From JACNKV01 sp964388155 (GTDB lineage: Bacteria > Fidelibacterota > Marinisomatia > Marinisomatales > JACNKV01), in the NCBI GenBank assembly GCA_964388155.1, contig CAYLYH010000001.1, positions 62,001 through 126,000 of the forward strand: DNA of 64,000 nucleotides. The letters are read 5' to 3'. The position numbers and the translations under genes were made by a program. The notes beneath the pieces are model-generated. The model searched no databases. It worked only from the letters and a program-made list of their open reading frames with translations, and had not been told where the DNA came from. This document shows positions 37,760-45,761 of the stretch, in pieces (position 1 is the first letter of the stretch; every line of letters starts with the position of its first letter).

Positions 37760-39409
37760 TCAGGATTTTTTAGCAGTTAAAATAAGCCACCCTTTTGCTT
37801 CATTATTATCAGAATTGAGTTCCAAACTGCGTTCCCACGCTGCTTTCGCCAATTGTGATTCTCCCATCTTCCAATATGTTATCCCAATACCAACATACGC
37901 TGATGAGTCCTTTGGACGAAGCTCAATCACTTCCTGATATGCAGAGAGAGATTCTTTGTACATGGCTTTGTCTCTATAGTGTTTCCCAAGCGTGCGCATC
38001 GCACCCGGCAGCCATTCAAAAGAATTAGAATTAATGCTGATGGCTTTGTCAAACGATGTTCTGCCTATCGCGGATTGTCCGGTCCGATTGTATTCAACGG
38101 CTAAAACGTAGTACGTCTGCGGAAGCAATTTTAACACCATCGGATGGTTGGGTTGATAATGCAGTAAATCCTCCCAGGCGGATGCGGCTCTCCCCCACTC
38201 ATTTGCGCGGTAGTATGATAATCCCTGCATATAGCGACCGTCAATATTGCCGGGTTTCAAACGGATGACATCTGTATACGTTAGTGCGGCATAAATATAT
38301 TTTCCCTGCTCAAAGTACAAATTTGCCAATGCGGTGTAAGCATCCTGGTTTTTCACATCAATCAGAATTGCTTTCTGATATGCAGATTTTGCTTTATCAA
38401 TTTCTCCGATTTCTTCATGAGCTTTTCCCTCAAGATATATAAATCCACCATTCTGCGGATATTTTCCGGTAGCATCTTTCGATAATCGAATGGCGTCTTG
38501 ATATAATTCATCATCAATTCTTTTTTGAATTTTAGCCAATTGCTGAGCGGGGCCATCAGGATCTTTTTTAGATGATCGGAGCAGCACCTGCTCGCTGACC
38601 TTTTTCTTCTCAGGTGACTGCCCTAAAACCGTCAATGCTTCCAGTGTTGCTTTATGATCGGGTTTTAAATCCATCGCTTCTTCAAAAGCCTGCTGCGATT
38701 TTACCATCTCTCCGGTAGAATTATAAAGTGACCCTAAAAAATAGTGTGCATCAGGATTTTGCGGATTCTTGACAATCATGCGAAGATAAATATCTTTGGC
38801 TTTTTCCCATTCATATCTCGATTCGTAATGCAGGGCTAATTCTCTTTGTAACCGTACATCATCGGGGTTGCGGTCGGCTGCTTTTTCCAAAGTATGGACA
38901 GTCATAAGTGGCTTTGATTCTATCCGTACTGCCTTTTGTTTCGGAACCGGATTCAAGTATCGCGTGGCTCTGGCAAGTTCGCGGGAGCTGGTATTTAGAG
39001 ATTTGGTGAGGTCATACATTTCACCGGCAAAGTCTATTGCTTTTATATTCTCTTCAGGGGAATATACAATATTGGTTTGTTTTTGTTTTACTTTTTTGGC
39101 TGGTCGTTTCTTCTTTTTTGAAGTACGTTGTTTTTTACTTGGTCTCTTTTTCTTTGTTTTCTTTTTGGGACGCCGTTTTTTCTTTGTAGAACTTTTCTTA
39201 CGTTTCTTTGGCTTCCTTTTTTTCTTTGTGGATTTCTTTTTCTTCTTCGATGAATTTTTCGGTTTTTTCTTTTTCTTTGACTTTTTTGTCTTTTCGGTTT
39301 TATCGGGTTTAGAAGACGCAAATGCCGTGTTACCGGAAGACGGAAACATCCCTGCCAGTATAAACAGGATTAAGATTTGGGCGATTCGACGGATTAGATG
39401 AGTTCTCAT
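37760..39409 (-). CDS. secreted TPR protein with long poly-lysine segment
   Basis: 549 aa. A signal peptide (about 1-30) is followed by about 75 residues (36-111) that are almost all Lys, Arg, Ser, Pro and Thr, with runs such as KKKKKPKNSSKKKKKSTKKK. A linker and at least eight TPR units then run to the C-terminus (YLRMIVKNPQNPDAHYFLGS; AYVGIGITYWKMGESQLAKA). The polycation would be exported and could bind peptidoglycan, DNA or acidic surface polymers. No family name fits the N-terminus. The start lacks a Shine-Dalgarno; TAATTT sits 8 nt upstream. Confidence 0.75.
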   Translation of the reverse strand: MRTHLIRRIAQILILFILAGMFPSSGNTAFASSKPDKTEKTKKSKKKKKPKNSSKKKKKSTKKKRKPKKRKKSSTKKKRRPKKKTKKKRPSKKQRTSKKKKRPAKKVKQKQTNIVYSPEENIKAIDFAGEMYDLTKSLNTSSRELARATRYLNPVPKQKAVRIESKPLMTVHTLEKAADRNPDDVRLQRELALHYESRYEWEKAKDIYLRMIVKNPQNPDAHYFLGSLYNSTGEMVKSQQAFEEAMDLKPDHKATLEALTVLGQSPEKKKVSEQVLLRSSKKDPDGPAQQLAKIQKRIDDELYQDAIRLSKDATGKYPQNGGFIYLEGKAHEEIGEIDKAKSAYQKAILIDVKNQDAYTALANLYFEQGKYIYAALTYTDVIRLKPGNIDGRYMQGLSYYRANEWGRAASAWEDLLHYQPNHPMVLKLLPQTYYVLAVEYNRTGQSAIGRTSFDKAISINSNSFEWLPGAMRTLGKHYRDKAMYKESLSAYQEVIELRPKDSSAYVGIGITYWKMGESQLAKAAWERSLELNSDNNEAKGWLILTAKKS

Positions 39410-39426
39410 GCCGGTAAAAATTACCG
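39410..39426 (-). promoter_or_regulatory. CGGTAA-N3-TTACCG hairpin and TAATTT box before the poly-Lys TPR gene
   Basis: A perfect 6-bp inverted repeat (39412-39417 and 39421-39426) immediately precedes the ATG, where a Shine-Dalgarno would be expected. It contains the minus-strand TAATTT at 39418-39423. Confidence 0.35.
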
Positions 39427-39477
39427 ATTGCTAAATCTTTATGAAAGGAAAAATTTATGTTAAAATATTAGCATGTT

Positions 39478-39498
39478 TCTCAACTTGACAAGTTGAGA
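39478..39498. promoter_or_regulatory. 21-bp palindrome, possible operator
   Basis: TCTCAACTTG-A-CAAGTTGAGA, perfect 10-bp arms, in the 105-bp gap upstream of the poly-Lys TPR gene. On the minus strand it contains TTGTCA followed after 15 nt by TAATAT, so it may overlap a -35 element. No U-tract follows on the minus strand, so it is not a terminator. Confidence 0.4.
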
Positions 39499-39514
39499 AT
39501 ACCATAAACCGCTT

Positions 39515-41545
39515 TTACTGTTTCTTTACAATCTGTTCCTTTAGTATAAAATGAAGATTGGACTTTCCAGCCATCGTCACCCTATTGATAACCCCGTCGT
39601 CGGTTAAATGTATTTTTCTACCCCCTGTTTCAATAAGCCACTCTTTATCGTTTCGGGATACCTTTCCGGAATTCCATTGGAATCCATCGACCAAATATTT
39701 TGGCTGAACTAATTGGTCTCCTACAATGTGAATCCATACTGAAGATGTTAACAATGAAGGAAAAGTCTTAAAATCTGGACGGATGATAATAAAATTCGGT
39801 AAATCGATAATTCTCCACAAGTGATTACTTCTCGATACAATCGCAGGTAACCCGAACTCATCCGTAGAGAACGTGAGAGTTTCCGTTGATTTCCTCCAAC
39901 CATTTTTACTTTCAAATACCCATGATTCTGTTTCTCTACCGATCATAGACCAGGAGGATTCTTTATCCATGGTGACTGTAGAAACCAAATCGCCTTTTTG
40001 TGGAGTTCCATGAATATGAATGTCACGGTTAATCGTAGCTTCTGCGAATGTTGCAGGGATAGTAGAAGCACCGGTGCCCGGACTTGATTGAAGTTGATAG
40101 TGAATATGCGGAACCGGAGATCGCCCCGAATTTCCGCAACGCCCTAAAATATCTCCCCTGTTTATCTGCTGCCCCGGGTAGACAATAATACTTCCCTGCT
40201 TAAAATGGCTTAATTCACTGAACTCACCATTGCCGTGATCTATGATGACGTAATTGCCCCAGTTTCTTTCTGTATTGGCTGTTTGGGGTGGATTATCCTC
40301 TACAGAGTTTTCAACGGAATATATTGAACCGGGTGCCGGAGATAACACCGGTAATTCCCATGCATAGTAATCGGATAATTCAGCACCAAAACCTTTCGAT
40401 TGATGTCCTCTGACGTCTCTGACGATAAAATCCCATGCGTATTTCCCAACTCCTTTATGAGTCCACTCTCCATTATTCCCCTGCAAAACAGACCATTCTC
40501 CCATAAATGGTACGGTTAAGATCGTTTTTTGTCGTGTCGTCTGCCCCGACCATCGTTTATACCATTTCAAATTTGTTTCAGGACTTTTAATCAAATATAA
40601 TGGAATGGGGATTAATCTCAGCGGAGATACCGTTTGAGGGAGCATTTTGAGTGGGAATAAAAACAAAATAGTCACAACATTAAATGCGAATACAAGTGGT
40701 GGTAAATTAATCGGTGTCAATAAAGTTGTCATGCCGGCATCAACCAACCCAACCGTAATGACGGCTAATGTAACTAACGAAAAACCGTGTCGGTTTCCAA
40801 CGATAAAAAAACCGCCAAATCCCAGAGAAATTAATACAAAATTCAAACCGTGGAATCCGTCAATAGATCCGTGGATGAACACGTATGTCAACATCCCAAG
40901 GAAGCCTCCCCAAAGACCATAGAGAAGAGATAGCCTGGAATATAGAGCAATCGCAATCATAACCATGACGCCTGAGAGTAAATTATCCTGAAATAAAATA
41001 CTGCCAAACATTTTTATATATTCAAATAATTGATACGGTAACCAATCAAACAAGACAATATCTGCTTTATTCAAAAAAGGAATCGCCGTGTGCTTAAACA
41101 TTGATTCTTCGGTAATTCCCAATGAGAGTAGCAGTAGCCAAATGACCATCATAAATGGCAGACTCAAAATAGGCAAGTCGTATTTCGCAAGGAAATTTGC
41201 CAGCATGATAGACGCAACACCACTAATCCCTGCACCCACGATAAGGAATATCCACATTCGCAGAGAAGGGTCTGCATATTTCCCAAGCGCTAGCCCGACA
41301 AGAATGCCGCTAACACCAAAAATTCCGGCTTTCCATGCTTCATCGTTTGCGTGCATCCATTTTGCAACGAGGTTCGAAACAATGTTTCCGATCAGTCCCA
41401 TCAGTCCTACCACAGGATAATAAAACGTCGCTAATAAAACGATCGATGCGGGAATAGGATGTGGAGAATACGCCAACACACCGTAAGATTGAAAAACGGT
41501 TCTTGTCGTTAAAATAAAGTGTTTTTTCATTGAAGAATTAAACAT
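39515..41545 (-). CDS. urea transporter fused to M23 (LytM) peptidase domain
   Basis: 676 aa. Residues about 1-310 are a urea-transporter-type membrane domain with roughly ten helices (YSPHPIPASIVLLATFYYPV; HANDEAWKAGIFGVSGILVG; GSIDGFHGLNFVLISLGFGG). Residues about 340-560 are an M23 metallopeptidase-like domain with GKYAWDFIVRD, DHGNGEFSELSHFKQGSI and HIHYQL (the HxH motif). A roughly 110-residue beta-rich tail follows. The start could also be the ATG at 41530; neither has a clear Shine-Dalgarno. The channel may pass urea or another small solute while the peptidase faces the periplasm. Confidence 0.82.
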   Translation of the reverse strand: MFNSSMKKHFILTTRTVFQSYGVLAYSPHPIPASIVLLATFYYPVVGLMGLIGNIVSNLVAKWMHANDEAWKAGIFGVSGILVGLALGKYADPSLRMWIFLIVGAGISGVASIMLANFLAKYDLPILSLPFMMVIWLLLLSLGITEESMFKHTAIPFLNKADIVLFDWLPYQLFEYIKMFGSILFQDNLLSGVMVMIAIALYSRLSLLYGLWGGFLGMLTYVFIHGSIDGFHGLNFVLISLGFGGFFIVGNRHGFSLVTLAVITVGLVDAGMTTLLTPINLPPLVFAFNVVTILFLFPLKMLPQTVSPLRLIPIPLYLIKSPETNLKWYKRWSGQTTRQKTILTVPFMGEWSVLQGNNGEWTHKGVGKYAWDFIVRDVRGHQSKGFGAELSDYYAWELPVLSPAPGSIYSVENSVEDNPPQTANTERNWGNYVIIDHGNGEFSELSHFKQGSIIVYPGQQINRGDILGRCGNSGRSPVPHIHYQLQSSPGTGASTIPATFAEATINRDIHIHGTPQKGDLVSTVTMDKESSWSMIGRETESWVFESKNGWRKSTETLTFSTDEFGLPAIVSRSNHLWRIIDLPNFIIIRPDFKTFPSLLTSSVWIHIVGDQLVQPKYLVDGFQWNSGKVSRNDKEWLIETGGRKIHLTDDGVINRVTMAGKSNLHFILKEQIVKKQ

Positions 41546-41606
41546 GTTGATTTTATTTCAATCTTCTCTGGCAGAATTAATGTTATAGTTTTAGAGAATT
41601 GGGTGT

Positions 41607-42950
41607 TTATTTAAATTTATCCGGGACGTCTTCAAATTCTTGGACATAATCACGAGTTTCTGCTTTCTTGATCACGTGCACTTCGCCCTCATCAATGGCG
41701 ATTACCGCAGGACGTAAGTAGATGAATTGCCAACTCTGGCTAATATTATACGCACCCACGTGAGGAATCACCAGCAAGTCACCTCTTCGAACCGGTGGCA
41801 CAGAGGCACTTTGTCTCAAAACATCGATATTCATACAAAGTCCACCATAAATTACGGTATCTTCTACCATATATCCGGAATCTTGTCCGGTTTGAAAATT
41901 ATATGAATACCACTGAACAGAAGACAAAACATTCATCCCTGCATCCAGCACGATTCCTCTTGCTCCGCTTGGCAGACGTTTTTGTGCTGCGACAGATGTA
42001 ATTAAAGAAATGGGTTCATCCACCAATGCTCTACCCGGCTCAATAAATAGTGTTGGCGCATTATTAGCCGCAAAAGGTCCATTCATCAAAATCGGACAAA
42101 TCGCTTCTGCATATTGATCAAACGTCGGACAGGTTTGTTCTGCCGGTGTCCATGCCCAGTTTAACGTATTTTTTGACGCATATCCCCCGCCCATATCCCA
42201 GTATTTTAAATTTACACCGAGTTGAGCTTTTATATACGTATAAAAATCAACCAAACCCTGTGCAGCTTTTGAATAAATAGAGACATCATCAATGTACGTT
42301 CCGGCATGGATATGAAGCCCCACCACTTTTAGTTTTCCGCTCGCTTGCGCACGTTTTACAGCTTCAAATGCATGCCCGACTTCCATGTTAAACCCGAATT
42401 TATGCCAAGGCGGATTGTTTAAATCCATATTCACACGGATACCTACTTCTAACACCGTATTCATGTCTTCAGCGATGTCTTCAATCAACTGCATTTCGTC
42501 ATAATTGTCAATATTAACCATTGACTTTTCCTTAAACGCGCGCATCAGTTCATCTCTGGTTTTATACGGGCCGTTAAATACAATTTTATCACCATCCACA
42601 TCCAGATTTTTTGCGATATCATATTCAAATCCGGAGACGACTTCTGCCCAGGCGCCCTCCTGATGCAAAATAGAGCAAACGGCTTTCATATAATTTGTTT
42701 TGTATGAATAGGCGATTTGTGCTTTTGGATAACGCGTTTTAAATGCCCGTGTCATATCCCTGTATTTTTCTCGCAATTCTTGTACATTTAAAACGAATAA
42801 AGGAGACCCATACTTATCAGCCAGTTCTTTTACTTCATATCCGACGAGACGATTCATAGGAACTGTTGCCGGCGGGCGACCGTATTTGTTCATGACTCCG
42901 ACGGTATGCCGGATGATTGTTGGTTTGGTGTAGATTCTTTTTTCATTCAT
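41607..42950 (-). CDS. fold-type III PLP decarboxylase (diaminopimelate/ornithine decarboxylase-like)
   Basis: 447 aa. An alanine-racemase-like barrel with the PLP lysine in AYSYKTN (K84), VGLHIHAGTYIDD, MGGGYASK and FIEPGRALV. The catalytic-Cys region reads YGGLCMNID instead of the DAP-decarboxylase CESGD, so the Cys is kept but the substrate-binding Glu-Ser is not. The substrate is therefore probably not diaminopimelate. It is third in a PqqD/ATP-grasp/decarboxylase operon. No Shine-Dalgarno; six GAGTT-containing units fill the spacer before the start. Confidence 0.85.
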   Translation of the reverse strand: MNEKRIYTKPTIIRHTVGVMNKYGRPPATVPMNRLVGYEVKELADKYGSPLFVLNVQELREKYRDMTRAFKTRYPKAQIAYSYKTNYMKAVCSILHQEGAWAEVVSGFEYDIAKNLDVDGDKIVFNGPYKTRDELMRAFKEKSMVNIDNYDEMQLIEDIAEDMNTVLEVGIRVNMDLNNPPWHKFGFNMEVGHAFEAVKRAQASGKLKVVGLHIHAGTYIDDVSIYSKAAQGLVDFYTYIKAQLGVNLKYWDMGGGYASKNTLNWAWTPAEQTCPTFDQYAEAICPILMNGPFAANNAPTLFIEPGRALVDEPISLITSVAAQKRLPSGARGIVLDAGMNVLSSVQWYSYNFQTGQDSGYMVEDTVIYGGLCMNIDVLRQSASVPPVRRGDLLVIPHVGAYNISQSWQFIYLRPAVIAIDEGEVHVIKKAETRDYVQEFEDVPDKFK

Positions 42951-42954
42951 AATA

Positions 42955-43000
42955 GAGTTATGAGTTTAATGAGTTATTGAGTTTGTGAGTTAATGAGTTT
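42955..43000. repeat. short tandem repeat, period about 8 bp
   Basis: GAGTT recurs at 42955, 42962, 42971, 42979, 42987 and 42995 on the plus strand (unit TGAGTTWN). It fills nearly the whole 56-bp spacer between the ATP-grasp stop and the decarboxylase start. Confidence 0.75.
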
Positions 43001-43006
43001 GATGAA

Positions 43007-44053
43007 TTAATAGTGAAGCTCTCCTACCGTGGTTAATTTTTCCAGCCACTCGATGGGACAGACAATATCCGTGGCGTGGCGTACAAAGGTTACACCGGAT
43101 TTTGCTACAGGCAACGGGTTTACTTTTTTCCCAAGCGCCAAATCAACAACCATTTTCGGAAGATTCTGATCAGCGCCTGTGCACAGATAAATCCATGCAG
43201 GGAAACGCGGATTTATTTCAATTAAGTGCATCTTTTTCGTTTTTTTATCCTGAAGGATTTCTAATTCACATGGTCCCGCCCATTTTAAGGCTTTCAATAT
43301 TCTTTTGGACAAATCATAAAGTTTGTCATTTTTCAACGTAATTGCTGCCCAGGCTTTTCCTTTATCCGTGAGACGTGTTTTCCGAATAGGAACTGCACCA
43401 AGCATCGTTCCGTCTCTATCGCCAACACAGCAAATATCGTATTCATCCGCTTCGATGACTTCTTGAAGAATGATTGGGTATCCCCATTTTGTTCGCATTT
43501 CATCAAAATGCATTAGCACTTCAACCTTTGTCCGGCATTTAAATGCTTCATAAAACACGCCTTTGACCATTAACGGAAATCCGATTTCTTTAATAGCTTT
43601 ATCCAGTTCTCCGGGTTCTTTTATCACCTTTGTTTTTGGTGAATCAATATTATTCTCTTCACAAAAATCCGCGATATATGCTTTTGATACTTTTTTCGAC
43701 ACATCAAGCTTCGGCAGAAAAACAGCAATGCCTGCTTTTTTTAACTCCGGTTCGAGTCGTTGAAACAGAGCGAGTTCACTATCCAATGTTGGGATAATTA
43801 CATCCATCCTGTTCTGATCGTGTATATACAAAAGTCTTTCCAGAATTAGTTTACTGTTAGTATTCGGGTACGGAATCATGTACGAGTGATCCAATAAATC
43901 CTCATCATAAATTCCGGTATCCATGACATCATAGGCAAGTCCAATGATTTCGCCATCCCAACCATTCGGATGTTTCAAACTTCTGATTACGCCAATCCCC
44001 GGTGCGGGATTGTCGGTGGCATGAAGCCCTGTAATTCCTACATTAATTCCCAT
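43007..44053 (-). CDS. ATP-grasp family ligase
   Basis: 348 aa. A preATP-grasp Rossmann start (NVGITGLHATDNPAPGIGVI) precedes an ATP-grasp domain with PLMVKGVFYEAFKCRTKVEV, PIILQEVIEADEYDICCVGD and the metal-binding CELEILQDKKTKKMHLIEIN followed by PRFPAW. It resembles carbamoyl-phosphate-synthase/PylC-like enzymes that join a carboxylate to an amine through an acyl phosphate. It overlaps the PqqD gene by 1 nt (TAATG), so it is co-translated. The substrate is unknown. Confidence 0.85.
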   Translation of the reverse strand: MGINVGITGLHATDNPAPGIGVIRSLKHPNGWDGEIIGLAYDVMDTGIYDEDLLDHSYMIPYPNTNSKLILERLLYIHDQNRMDVIIPTLDSELALFQRLEPELKKAGIAVFLPKLDVSKKVSKAYIADFCEENNIDSPKTKVIKEPGELDKAIKEIGFPLMVKGVFYEAFKCRTKVEVLMHFDEMRTKWGYPIILQEVIEADEYDICCVGDRDGTMLGAVPIRKTRLTDKGKAWAAITLKNDKLYDLSKRILKALKWAGPCELEILQDKKTKKMHLIEINPRFPAWIYLCTGADQNLPKMVVDLALGKKVNPLPVAKSGVTFVRHATDIVCPIEWLEKLTTVGELHY

Positions 44054-44298
44054 TAGTCGATTAATCCTGCTTCTTTTAATTGTCGGTAAAAATCATCAAT
44101 ATCTTTTCTGGCTGTTTCTTCATCGACGTCAAATTCTTCCATAATTAATTCCAGCATTTTATTCGCATGGACTTCTTCTTTCATTTTCATAAAAATGAAT
44201 TGTCCCGTTTCATTTAATGAATAGGTCAAGCCGGTTCCGTGATCGAACAGAAACCCGCTGTCGCTTATCGTTACTTCTGAATTAAAATTTCCACTCAT
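44053..44298 (-). CDS. PqqD-family small protein
   Basis: 81 aa. The PqqD/RRE pattern is clear: GFLFDHGTGLTYSLNETGQF (D-x-x-T-G-x-x-x-x-L-N-E-T) followed by the helical half ending in DIDDFYRQLKEAGLID. PqqD proteins bind leader peptides or act as small carriers for peptide-modifying enzymes. It is first of the three-gene set with ATP-grasp and decarboxylase. AAAAGGAAATAAAT gives a good Shine-Dalgarno. No obvious precursor peptide is adjacent. Confidence 0.85.
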   Translation of the reverse strand: MSGNFNSEVTISDSGFLFDHGTGLTYSLNETGQFIFMKMKEEVHANKMLELIMEEFDVDEETARKDIDDFYRQLKEAGLID

Positions 44299-44314
44299 AT
44301 TTATTTCCTTTTTA

Positions 44315-44353
44315 TGTCCTAATCTTTATCCTAATCCTAATTCCATCTTAATC
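44315..44353. repeat. degenerate GGATTA repeat in the leader of the PqqD gene
   Basis: On the minus strand the spacer reads as imperfect GGATTA units (GGATTAAGAT, GGAATTAGGATTAGGATA, GATTAGGA), ending just before the Shine-Dalgarno of the PqqD-like gene. Confidence 0.5.
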
Positions 44354-44788
44354 CTCATACCCTTTCATGACATTCAGTAAACCGGATTTATAGACAAGAA
44401 GTTCGGAGAAATGAAACCCGTTTACTTTACACCAGTAACAATAATCTAATGTACAGTCAACTTTGTCTACTTTTTCGCTCCATAAAGCGACTTCAAAGCT
44501 CCCGCCCAAAAGAGGTTGGTCTACCTGTATCTCATGTGAAAGATGTCCATTTTCCAGTTCGATATGACTGTGTCTTCCTCCTGCCTGTACATCCAGTGTC
44601 CCATAAGGATATAACGATATCCCTAACCATGCTATGTCTAAATGCGAATATCCGCTGATGAGAATATTTGTCGGCCAGCCATAGTCTGCATTGACAACAA
44701 TATCTACAGAAAGTTCTGATTGACTTTGTGCATGAACCGTGCTAACGAGCGCACTCATCATGCTAAAATATATTATTAATTTCCTCAT
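44348..44788 (-). CDS. hypothetical secreted protein next to the PqqD cluster
   Basis: 146 aa from the ATG at 44788 (a TTG at 44791 is less likely). Signal peptide MRKLIIYFSMMSALVSTVHA. The beta-rich mature part carries a Cys cluster, DCTLDYCYWCKVNGFH, near the C-terminus. It overlaps the upstream barrel gene by 1 nt (TGATG). I do not recognise a family. Confidence 0.6.
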   Translation of the reverse strand: MRKLIIYFSMMSALVSTVHAQSQSELSVDIVVNADYGWPTNILISGYSHLDIAWLGISLYPYGTLDVQAGGRHSHIELENGHLSHEIQVDQPLLGGSFEVALWSEKVDKVDCTLDYCYWCKVNGFHFSELLVYKSGLLNVMKGYED

Positions 44789-45753
44789 CAAAATCTCCCT
44801 TGAATCCCTATTGCCCCGTAAACGACATGATATCGAGGATTTTCAATCAAAGGTTGAAATTCCTGATATGAGACAACCCCTGTTAAGCGCCAATTAATAA
44901 ACACTCTCCATGAAAGTCGAAATGATGCAGACTTTCTAAGAAAATCCGGGTTATTATTCAGCAACAACAATGCCGGTTCAATTGTATATCGGCTCTTCCC
45001 GAATCCGGCAGAAAGTGTACTCCCCAATTGATCCGATATTGTCCAAGTCCATACTCCGGATGTTGTCGTTAACATGTCTGTATTAAATTGTTGGACACTT
45101 CCTCCCAGTCGGACAATATGGTTCCCAATTCGACGACTAAGTTGGATGCTCCATTGATCTACCGGCTCATGGATGTAATAATCATAGACGTAAGTTGTAT
45201 CAGTAAATTCGTTGGATTCATCATACCGGTATTCGTCGGATTTTCGGTAGATATACTGGTAATCGGATCGGATATAAGATGTTGCATATCCCACCCAAGG
45301 TAAGTCGCCGGAGATTTGCACACCAACAACCCAACCGTGATGTTCATCTTTTGATTTTTTTATGATATCTCCGAATGAATTAGATGTATCTACAACCGTT
45401 GTAAATGTCGTATCTGTTTTAAACAACCCAACGATACCACCTACACCAATTTCAGGTTTTATATAAAAATAATCCCGCCCAAAGAAGTTTGTTTGGTTAT
45501 AGGTTTTTTCGCCACCACTGATTGTTATTTTTTCCACAGCCAAAGAAAATCGATCTTTCCAACGTTTGTCCATAGAAAAATACCCCATTTGAGACTTATA
45601 TATTTGTCCGGTGGAGTATTCTCCATGCGTATAATAACTACCCATTGACAGATTCCAAGGATACAGAAGACTGGAGATATCTTTGGCGTTCGTTCCTTGA
45701 ACTATCAGCAAAACCATACACACCTGAAACCATGTATTTCGTACGTTTAACAT
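44788..45753 (-). CDS. hypothetical outer-membrane beta-barrel protein
   Basis: 321 aa. A signal peptide ending near TNAKD is followed by alternating amphipathic strands rich in Tyr/Trp and ending in F (YGAIGIQGRF), as expected for an outer membrane barrel. Strand examples: YFYIKPEIGVGGIVGLFKTD, YIHEPVDQWSIQLSRRIGNH. No known family recognised. AGGA Shine-Dalgarno. It heads a run that continues into the small secreted protein and the PqqD cluster. Confidence 0.6.
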   Translation of the reverse strand: MLNVRNTWFQVCMVLLIVQGTNAKDISSLLYPWNLSMGSYYTHGEYSTGQIYKSQMGYFSMDKRWKDRFSLAVEKITISGGEKTYNQTNFFGRDYFYIKPEIGVGGIVGLFKTDTTFTTVVDTSNSFGDIIKKSKDEHHGWVVGVQISGDLPWVGYATSYIRSDYQYIYRKSDEYRYDESNEFTDTTYVYDYYIHEPVDQWSIQLSRRIGNHIVRLGGSVQQFNTDMLTTTSGVWTWTISDQLGSTLSAGFGKSRYTIEPALLLLNNNPDFLRKSASFRLSWRVFINWRLTGVVSYQEFQPLIENPRYHVVYGAIGIQGRF

Positions 45754-45761
45754 AATTTTTC

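Noticed and set aside
38868..39401. 177-aa plus-strand frame opposite the poly-Lys gene
   Set aside because: Phe-rich complement of the Lys codons; no start signals.
43745..43765. tRNA-like GGTTCGAGTC
   Set aside because: Lies inside the ATP-grasp gene; no acceptor, D or anticodon arms around it.
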